A stretch of 64,000 nt of DNA from Hyphomicrobiaceae bacterium. GTDB taxonomy: Bacteria; Pseudomonadota; Alphaproteobacteria; Rhizobiales; Methyloligellaceae. Location of the stretch: positions 60,423 through 124,422 of the forward strand of contig JALCBY010000013.1 of assembly GCA_028066055.1 (NCBI GenBank), read 5' to 3'. The translations under genes were made by a program, and so were the position numbers. Positions 41,189 through 47,709 of this stretch are shown in pieces (position 1 is the stretch's first letter; each line of letters begins with the position of its first letter). A model generated the notes under the pieces. It saw nothing but the letters and a program-made list of their open reading frames with translations, ran no database searches and was not told the DNA's origin.

Positions 41189-41668
41189 TCACTTGCCCTT
41201 GCCTGAAGGGTAGAGCACCACATGTTCCTGTTCTTCGGGGTCGTTGCGCGCGACGATGGCGACCGCCGGTTCGGTCTTGCTCAGATTCTTCGGCTGATGT
41301 GGAACGTCCGCCGGGATGAAGATGAAATCACCGGCCTTGTTGACAACGCTCTTCTTCAGTCCTTCGCCGTAGCGCGTTTCCACCGTACCCTGCAGCAGGT
41401 AGACGGCCGACTCATAGCCCTTGTGGACATGCGCCTTTGCCGTCGCTCCCGGCGGAATCACGACCTTGAGCAGTGACAGATGTTTCGCACCCGCCGTCTT
41501 TCCGGAAATCCCGGGGAAGATCGGCAGGGCCTGTTTCGACCCGGTTTCCTCGGTGTTGCGGACGGTGACGACGTCCTTGCCGTCCTTCGCACCGATGATC
41601 TCCTGACCGGCGCCGGCCATGCCCGCGCTCATTGCGGAGATCATGACTGCCAAACAAATCGCACGCAT
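41189..41668 (-). CDS. Secreted cupin-domain protein inserted between suyA and suyB
   Basis: 159 residues with a signal peptide (MRAICLAVMISAMSAGMAGAG) and a single cupin barrel: AKAHVHKGYESAVYLLQGTVETRYGEG supplies two His and a Glu, and ADVPHQPKN the last His. Export means it acts in the periplasm, whereas SuyAB is cytoplasmic. It could bind a sulfonate or metal, or detoxify sulfite or an oxidised product outside the membrane. Spacing to suyB (33 bases) and suyA (21 bases) shows it belongs to the operon. Confidence 0.8.
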   Translation of the reverse strand: MRAICLAVMISAMSAGMAGAGQEIIGAKDGKDVVTVRNTEETGSKQALPIFPGISGKTAGAKHLSLLKVVIPPGATAKAHVHKGYESAVYLLQGTVETRYGEGLKKSVVNKAGDFIFIPADVPHQPKNLSKTEPAVAIVARNDPEEQEHVVLYPSGKGK

Positions 41669-41689
41669 TTCACTTGTCCTGTTTAGTGC

Positions 41690-41977
41690 TCACCAGCGCT
41701 TTGTCTTGAGATTGTGGGTATGGACGTGTTCGCCCTTGGCGGCATCGCCGACCATCTTGCCGATGTCCTCGCCATATTTGATGATCGTATCGCCCTCTTT
41801 CAGATCGGTCAGCGCGACCTTGTGGCCGATCGGAATATCGTGCCCGGCCTTGACGTTCAGCGTGGTGTCATTCTCGGTGATAACGCCGAGCATGTCCGTG
41901 CCCGCCTTCAAACCCTCAACGACGACAACGCCGACATTGTCCTTCGGGCTGTGAACAAGAAACTGTGGTTCTGCCAT
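41690..41977 (-). CDS. suyA: (2R)-sulfolactate sulfo-lyase, small subunit SuyA
   Basis: 95 residues forming the SAF domain. From memory the sequence follows Paracoccus pantotrophus and Roseovarius SuyA closely: QFLVHSPKDNVGVVVVEGLKAGTDMLGV, IPIGHKVALTDLKEGDTIIKYGEDIGKMV and the characteristic ending GEHVHTHNLKTKRW. It is the partner of SuyB in desulfonation of sulfolactate. It lies directly behind the tartrate-dehydratase-like genes in the operon, so substrate made by those enzymes could feed straight into it. Confidence 0.9.
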   Translation of the reverse strand: MAEPQFLVHSPKDNVGVVVVEGLKAGTDMLGVITENDTTLNVKAGHDIPIGHKVALTDLKEGDTIIKYGEDIGKMVGDAAKGEHVHTHNLKTKRW

Positions 41978-42008
41978 TTCTCTCCCCTCACTCTGTTTGG
42001 GTGTTTCA

Positions 42009-42695
42009 CTAGATCAGTTCGTCAGTCTTGTCGCGCGTCTCGCCATACCGGCTGAGTGCCGGCGGACGCAGCCCCTCATAGAGGCTTTCGACGCGCGCAT
42101 TCACTTCGGCGTTGTTCCGCTCAAAGAGCGAGTTGCCGTGAATGTCACTTTCGACCAGTAACGGGCCGAAATTCTCTACCTTGAGGATCCACATGGCCTG
42201 GGCAATGCCAAGCTCATCAAGCCAGTTCACCGCCTCGACGCTTTTGATGCCGCGGCCGAGCAGCGCGCCGGTGCCGTAGCCGACAGTGGTGAGATAGACG
42301 GCACCGGCAGGCACGAACAGCTCGTTGTAGTGATCCTGGCTCATGCCACCCTTGCCGAGAATGACTTTTGTGCCGGTCTCGGCAAACCAGCGCTTGAGAT
42401 ATTTTGCGAACCGGAAACTCGCGGTCGCGGTCACCGCACCCACATTATAGCTGCCGTCGTCATTCTGGGCGGCCGCCGGCGCACAGTGAAAATTCACGTT
42501 GGTGAGCCCGGCGAAGTCGGCAGGTGGCGTTTCGCCCTTGTTCAGCACCTTCTCATACACGCCCTCGCGCGCGGTGTAGATAAGTCCGTCGAGATAGGCG
42601 ATTGAACCGATTTCAAGGGACTTCAGATCGTCCTCGGAGATCGGCGTTTTCAACCGGACCTGTTTGAGCTTGTCTGCGCGTGCACCCATGCCCAC
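42009..42695 (-). CDS. Fe-S hydro-lyase beta subunit, fumarase/L(+)-tartrate dehydratase type (TtdB-like)
   Basis: 228 residues. Beta (C-terminal) half of a class I fumarase/tartrate dehydratase: GSIAYLDGLIYTAREGVYEKVL, NVNFHCAPAAAQNDDG, ASFRFAKYLKRWFAETGTKVILGKGGMSQ and ESDIHGNSLFERN. It pairs with the alpha subunit gene 3 bases upstream. The N-terminus (KTPISEDDLKSLEIGSIAYLDG) resembles TtdB and archaeal FumB. In an operon with succinate dehydrogenase-like and sulfolactate enzymes, reversible hydration of a sulfonated alkene to sulfolactate is my leading hypothesis; fumarate or tartrate are the known activities. Confidence 0.85.
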   Translation of the reverse strand: MGMGARADKLKQVRLKTPISEDDLKSLEIGSIAYLDGLIYTAREGVYEKVLNKGETPPADFAGLTNVNFHCAPAAAQNDDGSYNVGAVTATASFRFAKYLKRWFAETGTKVILGKGGMSQDHYNELFVPAGAVYLTTVGYGTGALLGRGIKSVEAVNWLDELGIAQAMWILKVENFGPLLVESDIHGNSLFERNNAEVNARVESLYEGLRPPALSRYGETRDKTDELI

Positions 42696-42698
42696 CTC

Positions 42699-43664
42699 CT
42701 ATTCCGCTGCGCCGGCAAAGGCGGCGGCGCCGTCCCAACCGACCGTGTTGCGCCGCATGTAGGGCGTGAACCACTTGGGGTCGGTGCGGTACTCCACGTC
42801 GCCGTTCTTGTGAATGCGCACCGTGGCACGCCGCGATGACAGGCAGAAACAATGCACCGACATGGGCATGCCGCCGGTGTGGGTGTAGCCGACCTCAATG
42901 TTGCAACCGACCACAGTCGACGTGCCCTGAAAGCCCATCGCCCCGAGCCCCGTCTTGTTGCCGAGTTCCTTCAACTCCTCTTCGAGCTTTGCGATCTCCG
43001 GATCGGGATGGTGTGACCCGACGGGGCGCAGGCACGCGGCCTGTTTGCCCAGAACCATGCATGTATCCTTGGAACCGCCAAGGCCGACACCGACGATTGC
43101 CGGCTGGCAGGCAAGGCCGCGCTTGCCGAAAGCAAGTAGAACATCCAGGAAAAAACGCTTGATACCGTCGATGCCGTCACCCGGGAACAGCATGCGGTAG
43201 TCGGTGCCGAACAGCCCCCCCTTGTGCACGGTCGTGATATCCAGCCAGTCGGCATCCGGTTCGAAGGAATATTCGATCTCCGGCGCGTTCATGCCGACAT
43301 TGTTGTTGTTGTCCTGCCGCGATATCGGATGCACGCGGTTGGGCCTGAGCGGGATATCGTGCGTCGATTGCGCCGTCGCACGGCGGATGCGGTGTTCCAG
43401 CTCCACGAACCCACCCTCGATCAGCGCCTCGTTGCCGGCCTTCACATAGTATCGCGGGAGACCTGAGTCGGCGCACATGGGACGGCGGTCATCGCGAGCC
43501 GCCTGCCAGTTTTCCAGCATCGCCTCCAGCACGAAGGCGGAAAGATCACCTTTCTCCATGTCGATCATCTTGCGGATACCGGTTTCATAATCCTCCGGGA
43601 TTTCGATCGCGGCATTGGCCATGATCTGGTTCGCCGCCTGCTCTATGGTGTCAGCCTTGATCAT
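42699..43664 (-). CDS. Fe-S hydro-lyase alpha subunit, fumarase/L(+)-tartrate dehydratase type (TtdA-like)
   Basis: 321 residues of the Fumerase alpha domain. Three cysteine positions suited to a [4Fe-4S] cluster appear in PMCADSGLPRY, GSKDTCMVLGKQ and VVGCNIEVGYTHTGG. Also present are ENWQAARDDRRPMCADSG and NRVHPISRQDNNNNVGMNAPEI, where HP is typical of the substrate loop. Length is close to TtdA. It lies between the FrdA-like flavoprotein (12 bases) and the beta subunit. A housekeeping fumarase would not normally be co-transcribed with suyAB. Confidence 0.85.
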   Translation of the reverse strand: MIKADTIEQAANQIMANAAIEIPEDYETGIRKMIDMEKGDLSAFVLEAMLENWQAARDDRRPMCADSGLPRYYVKAGNEALIEGGFVELEHRIRRATAQSTHDIPLRPNRVHPISRQDNNNNVGMNAPEIEYSFEPDADWLDITTVHKGGLFGTDYRMLFPGDGIDGIKRFFLDVLLAFGKRGLACQPAIVGVGLGGSKDTCMVLGKQAACLRPVGSHHPDPEIAKLEEELKELGNKTGLGAMGFQGTSTVVGCNIEVGYTHTGGMPMSVHCFCLSSRRATVRIHKNGDVEYRTDPKWFTPYMRRNTVGWDGAAAFAGAAE

Positions 43665-43676
43665 CGTGGCGTCCTC

Positions 43677-45443
43677 CTACTCCGCCGCCTTGGGGGGCGG
43701 CGCGACTTCTGGCGGTGCGCCCGCTTCATCGTCAATAAGCGACTCACCCGGCCTGACGATGGTGAACTTGACCGGCTTGGACCCAGTCTTGAGTTTTCCG
43801 TTCTTCTGCAGGGTGATCGTCGTATAGCGCGTCTTCTCGATATCGCCCATATCCGGAAAATCGGAACGATAGTGCGCACCGCGCGAATCGTCCCGCGCCA
43901 GCGCGGCCCGCGCGATGGTTTGCGAGATGAGAATCTGGCTTTCGAGGTTGAGCCAGTCATGCCATGTCGGGTTGAAGGCGCGCGTGGGATCGGCAAGGCC
44001 CGTGGCGGCGTGTTCCTGCCCGAGATCATCAAGCTCTGTGATACAAGTCTCGAGCAGATCTTTATCGCGAACGATACCCGCCTTGTCCCACATGAGATCA
44101 ACCAGTGTTTCGCGAATGGAATTGAGATCGCCGGGCTTTCCGGCAAACGGCTTCAGGCAGCGCCCGACATGCTCTTCAAGCACCGCGGCGTCCGGTTGAC
44201 GCCAATCGGCACCCTTCTCAATTGCCTCGGCCATGGACTTGCCTGATACACCACCGAATACGGTCGAGTTGGCGACGCCGTTACCGCCCAGGCGATTTGC
44301 ACCGTGAACACCGCCTGAATCCTCACCAGCGACATAAAGACCTTCCAGGGCGGTCGTACAATCGGTTTCGAACTCGATGCCGCCCATCATGTAGTGGGCC
44401 GTCGGCAAGACTTCGACATCGCCGCCCGCAAGATCGAAGCCGCAATCCTCGCAACGCTTCACCATGCCCTTGAACTGCTTGGCGACTTTTTCCGGACCCA
44501 GATGCGCCATGCGGATGTATATTCCGCCGTTCGGCGTACCCCGTCCCGCGCGCACTTCCTCATACATGGCACGGGACACGATATCGCGTGTCGCGCGTTC
44601 GCCATGCTCATGATAGTCGAACATGAAGCGATCGCCCGCGCCGTTCAGCAGATACCCGCCGGCACCGCGCAGGCCCTCTTCGAGAATGGTTCCAGTCATG
44701 CGCGTATCGTTGCCGGCGAGAATACCCGTCGGGTGGAACTGCACCATCTCCATGTCGCGCAGGGCAAGGCCCGCACGCAGGCCCATGGCCATGCCGTCGC
44801 ACGCTTTGTCGCCCGAGGGCGTATGGTAGCGGTACATGGTCGGACCGCCGCCCGCGCCGAGCAGCACGGTCTTAGCCTGCACGAAACGGAAATGCCCCTG
44901 GCGGATATCGATCAGCAGCACGCCAGCTAAGCCCGATCCGTCCTTCGTCGGGATGAGCGCGACAGCACGGTGCTCTTCCAACCTGTGCACGTTGAGCGCC
45001 CACACCTGCTCAGACAGCCGGTTGATGATCTCGATACCCGTCAGATCACCCTTGTGCACGGTGCGATCGAAGCTCTGCCCCGCGAAGGCTTTCTGATGCA
45101 GCGTTCCATCCGGGTTGCGGTCGAAATAGCATCCATATTCGTTTTCCAGCTCGTGGATGCATTTCACGGCACCGTTGACGAGTGCCCAGGCGAGGTCTTG
45201 GTGCGGCAGCCATTTGCCGCCGACAATCGTGTCCATGAAATGACGCTCGATGGAGTCGCCCGCGGCGACGGCAACGTTATAGCCGCCCTGAACCATGCGC
45301 GTGCACCCCGATTTGCCAACGAGACCCTTGACCGCGAGGGTGATGTCGAGATCCGGGTTCGCCTTCGCCGCGTGCAGCGCGGCAAACAGGCCGGCGCCGC
45401 CTGAACCGATGATCAGGATGTCCGTCTTGTGGGTCTCGATCAT
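43677..45443 (-). CDS. Succinate dehydrogenase/fumarate reductase-like flavoprotein subunit
   Basis: 588 residues. FAD-binding GSGGAG (13-18), substrate-domain QFHPTG (235-240), RDIVSR (286-291), H350 in TAHYMMGG and R384 in HGANRLGGN match the SdhA/FrdA core. Two features differ from the housekeeping enzyme: the His that carries covalent FAD in SdhA/FrdA is absent (KSGCTRMVQGG at 44-54), and the substrate-rim block TEGxRGEGG reads EEGLRGAGG (255-263). The C-terminus ends in a charged, Pro-rich tail. With the three downstream-encoded partners of a complex upstream in the operon, it should exchange electrons with quinone while making or removing a C=C bond in an acid related to succinate. Confidence 0.87.
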   Translation of the reverse strand: MIETHKTDILIIGSGGAGLFAALHAAKANPDLDITLAVKGLVGKSGCTRMVQGGYNVAVAAGDSIERHFMDTIVGGKWLPHQDLAWALVNGAVKCIHELENEYGCYFDRNPDGTLHQKAFAGQSFDRTVHKGDLTGIEIINRLSEQVWALNVHRLEEHRAVALIPTKDGSGLAGVLLIDIRQGHFRFVQAKTVLLGAGGGPTMYRYHTPSGDKACDGMAMGLRAGLALRDMEMVQFHPTGILAGNDTRMTGTILEEGLRGAGGYLLNGAGDRFMFDYHEHGERATRDIVSRAMYEEVRAGRGTPNGGIYIRMAHLGPEKVAKQFKGMVKRCEDCGFDLAGGDVEVLPTAHYMMGGIEFETDCTTALEGLYVAGEDSGGVHGANRLGGNGVANSTVFGGVSGKSMAEAIEKGADWRQPDAAVLEEHVGRCLKPFAGKPGDLNSIRETLVDLMWDKAGIVRDKDLLETCITELDDLGQEHAATGLADPTRAFNPTWHDWLNLESQILISQTIARAALARDDSRGAHYRSDFPDMGDIEKTRYTTITLQKNGKLKTGSKPVKFTIVRPGESLIDDEAGAPPEVAPPPKAAE

Positions 45444-45797
45444 CTAGAACGCTCTCAACAAAAACAGGAGCCCGGCGCCGATGCCAAAGGCAAAAGCGCA
45501 CGCGATCCAGACGGCCTGTGCCCGGGTCAGCCCGAAAAACTCAACCGCCAGCAATCGCAGGCCGCCTGCGAAATGTACGGTGAGCGCGGCAACAAGCAGG
45601 GCTTCGCTGACCTTGACCAGGGGATTGTTTGCCCAGGCGATAAACCCATCAAACGCTTCCTGCTCGAAGGCCAGACCAAGCGAAAGGAAATGCAGCGGAA
45701 GGAAGATCGCCAGTGCCAGCCCTGAGACGCGGTGCACGATGGCCGCGACAAAACCGGCATGCGCCCTGCTCGCGCGCGTGATACCGAACGCGCTCAT
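45444..45797 (-). CDS. Succinate dehydrogenase/fumarate reductase-like membrane anchor (SdhC-like)
   Basis: 117 residues from ATG 45797, which overlaps the preceding anchor gene by ATGA. Three membrane helices are expected. The N-terminal part AAIVHRVSGLALAIFLPLHFLSL has the HRxSG motif of SdhC and His residues able to bind haem; a later HFAGGLRLLAVEF fits the family. It ends directly before the flavoprotein start, with no intergenic bases. Confidence 0.8.
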   Translation of the reverse strand: MSAFGITRASRAHAGFVAAIVHRVSGLALAIFLPLHFLSLGLAFEQEAFDGFIAWANNPLVKVSEALLVAALTVHFAGGLRLLAVEFFGLTRAQAVWIACAFAFGIGAGLLFLLRAF

Positions 45798-46123
45798 AGA
45801 CCATACACTCCGAAGACCGCCCGAAGCCCGAGAGACAGCAAAAACAGGATGAAGATATGTCCGGCGATGGCCGCGGCACGCTGTCCCAGTCCAAACCATT
45901 CGTGTGCAATTGCCTGCATACCGATGCCTGCATGGATCGATGCCGCGAAGACAAATACACTGTAGAAGATCGCCCATGCGGCGCTGCCGCGGGTGCGCGC
46001 AAGGATCTCTTCAGCTGACAATCCGCCGTGAACCGCGATCATAATCACAACCAGATGGGTGATCACCAGCGGCACCATCACGAATGCCGTGCCGCGCTGC
46101 AGGAGATAGAGACGCGGCGTCAT
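45794..46123 (-). CDS. Succinate dehydrogenase/fumarate reductase-like membrane anchor, second subunit
   Basis: 109 residues from ATG 46123, overlapping the FeS subunit stop. Three hydrophobic segments: LLQRGTAFVMVPLVITHLVVIMIAVHGG, WAIFYSVFVFAASIHAGIGMQAIAHEW and an end helix IAGHIFILFLLSLGLRAV. Several His in membrane positions could ligate haem b. The two anchors give the complex four subunits in all, as in quinone-linked SQR/QFR. Confidence 0.78.
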   Translation of the reverse strand: MTPRLYLLQRGTAFVMVPLVITHLVVIMIAVHGGLSAEEILARTRGSAAWAIFYSVFVFAASIHAGIGMQAIAHEWFGLGQRAAAIAGHIFILFLLSLGLRAVFGVYGL

Positions 46124-46854
46124 TTCGAAAGTTCCCCCTTGACGCTCGCCTTCAGCGTTGCGCGCTTGAGACCAGCGATGGAGAAGGTCGGATTGAGCGC
46201 CACCGGACAATGCTCGGCGCAGGACTGATGCGTGTGGCAGTTGTTGCAACCAGTACCCGTCGATACCGCCTTCAGCACGCCGACACGATCGCCATCGCGC
46301 ACGTCATTGTAGGCCGCCCAGGCCCGGTTGAGGGCCGCGGGGCCCAGATAGTCGTCGCGCCACGCCACGACATCGCAGGCGGAGTAGCACACACCACAGT
46401 TGATGCACTCTATTGCCGCACTGGCCGCGGCGCGCTCCTTCTGTTCTGGCGGCACCCGCGCAAGGGTATCTTTCGGTCCCTCGCCCGGCACGAACCGCCC
46501 TCGCGCCTCCTGCCATTTTTCGAAGAAAGGCGTCATATCGGTGACGAGATCACGGATGACGGGCAGGTTCTGCAGTGGAGCAATCTCCAACATACCGTTC
46601 TTCGCCACACGCGAAACATGCGTCCGGCATGTCCAGCGCGGCCGGCCGTTGACGGTCATGGCGCACGACCCGCACACACCGACCCGACACGCGAAACGAT
46701 AGGCAAGCGCCGCGTCGAGGTTGCGCTGTATATAGGTCACGACGTCAAGAACGGTCTGGTTGTCCTGTTGCGGGACCACATAGTCTTCGTACGCGCCGTC
46801 AGCGCACCCACGCCAGATCTTCACCTGCAACAGATTATCCGGACTCGAGCTCAC
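46120..46854 (-). CDS. Succinate dehydrogenase/fumarate reductase-like iron-sulfur subunit
   Basis: 244 residues, starting at GTG 46854 in a GTGA overlap with the regulator stop. Cluster ligands: [2Fe-2S] C56, C61, C64 and C76 (CRVGVCGSC...C); [4Fe-4S] C149, C152, C155, C159 (CINCGVCYSAC), more FrdB-like than SdhB-like; [3Fe-4S] C205, C211, C215 (CHTHQSCAEHC). All three electron-transfer clusters are therefore intact, so the complex should be active. It is the first structural gene of the operon. Confidence 0.9.
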   Translation of the reverse strand: MSSSPDNLLQVKIWRGCADGAYEDYVVPQQDNQTVLDVVTYIQRNLDAALAYRFACRVGVCGSCAMTVNGRPRWTCRTHVSRVAKNGMLEIAPLQNLPVIRDLVTDMTPFFEKWQEARGRFVPGEGPKDTLARVPPEQKERAAASAAIECINCGVCYSACDVVAWRDDYLGPAALNRAWAAYNDVRDGDRVGVLKAVSTGTGCNNCHTHQSCAEHCPVALNPTFSIAGLKRATLKASVKGELSK

Positions 46855-47636
46855 AACACGCCTCCCGACCGGTTACCGGAGAGTGAAATATCGAGCTTCA
46901 CGACATCACCCCGATAATTAACCGTGCCGATGTAGACCGCCCTGCCTGCATCATCCTGAACGACCCGTCGCAAAATCCCGATGGGCGACCCGATGGGTAC
47001 GCCCAGCCCTTCCGCCACCTGTTTGTCCGCCGTGCCGATCGTGAGCGTCTGACGGATGTCGGCAATCTCGATGCCGCGCATACCGTCGATTACCGGAATG
47101 ATCATCTCCTTGTCGAAGCGCTTTGGCGCGCGTTTGTAGACCTTGGCATCGAGATACATGTCGACCACGGCGTAGGCCCGGTCGCCCCGGCCATGAACGC
47201 GCCGCATATGGCGGTAGGCGCGCGCGGCCTCGCCGTCACCAGGATCAAGGCGCGGAACGCTCTCCTCCGCGTCAACCTCGATGATGCGCGACCAGGTTCC
47301 CTCCAGTGAATGGATGAGTTCATCGCGGCTGGTCTCGAGCTTGAACCATTCAGGGCCCGCACCGTCGCTGACGAAAGTGCCGCGTCCGCGCTTGCGCCAG
47401 ATCATCCCATCCGCCTCAAGCAGCGTCAGCGCCTGCCGGAGCGTGACACGGGCCACCTGAAATTCACGCTCGAGCTCACCGAGAGTCGGCAGCTGGTCGC
47501 CTGCCGCCCACTGACCGGATCGGATACGCTGGCGTAGAACGTTCGCCACCTGTGCATAGAGGGTCCCGTGCTTCTCGGAAAAAGCCAGTCGTTCCTCCGC
47601 GCTGCCTTTTGTTGCGATATCGAGGGCCATCGACAC
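46851..47636 (-). CDS. GntR family transcriptional regulator with UTRA effector domain
   Basis: 261 residues. The DNA-binding winged helix is at about 20-90 (LYAQVANVLRQRIRSGQWAAGDQLPTLGELEREFQVARVTLRQALTLLEADGMIWRKRGRGTFV). The C-terminal UTRA domain (about 105-255) has the sensor fold used for small organic ligands (VDMYLDAKVYKRAPKRFDKEMIIPVI, GSPIGILRRVVQDDAGRAVYIG). As the first gene of the operon it probably regulates itself and the whole catabolic cluster, with the pathway substrate as inducer. It also diverges from the TPP enzyme gene. Confidence 0.87.
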   Translation of the reverse strand: MSMALDIATKGSAEERLAFSEKHGTLYAQVANVLRQRIRSGQWAAGDQLPTLGELEREFQVARVTLRQALTLLEADGMIWRKRGRGTFVSDGAGPEWFKLETSRDELIHSLEGTWSRIIEVDAEESVPRLDPGDGEAARAYRHMRRVHGRGDRAYAVVDMYLDAKVYKRAPKRFDKEMIIPVIDGMRGIEIADIRQTLTIGTADKQVAEGLGVPIGSPIGILRRVVQDDAGRAVYIGTVNYRGDVVKLDISLSGNRSGGVL

Positions 47637-47709
47637 TGGACAAGATGTTGGAAATCTCTAAAAGTACTAAAAATGGTAACTTAGGTTTTTTGCGAAGGCA
47701 AGGGGTGAA
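47637..47709. promoter_or_regulatory. Short divergent promoter region with imperfect inverted repeat
   Basis: Just 73 bases separate the GntR gene from the TPP enzyme gene, so one operator could control both directions. AAGTAC (47662-47667) and GTAACTT (47676-47682) form an imperfect dyad with an AT-rich centre, which is a candidate GntR/UTRA operator. AAGGGG before ATG 47710 is a good ribosome binding site. Confidence 0.35.

Noticed and set aside
40007..41206. Long plus-strand frame opposite suyB (399 codons)
   Set aside because: Arg/His/Asp-rich translation typical of antisense shadows; suyB on the minus strand has clear family motifs.
43677..46854. Housekeeping succinate dehydrogenase of the TCA cycle
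   Set aside because: It is in an operon with suyAB, slcC and comC under a GntR/UTRA regulator, lacks the covalent-FAD His, and has no TCA genes nearby. Absence of another SDH in the genome would reopen this.
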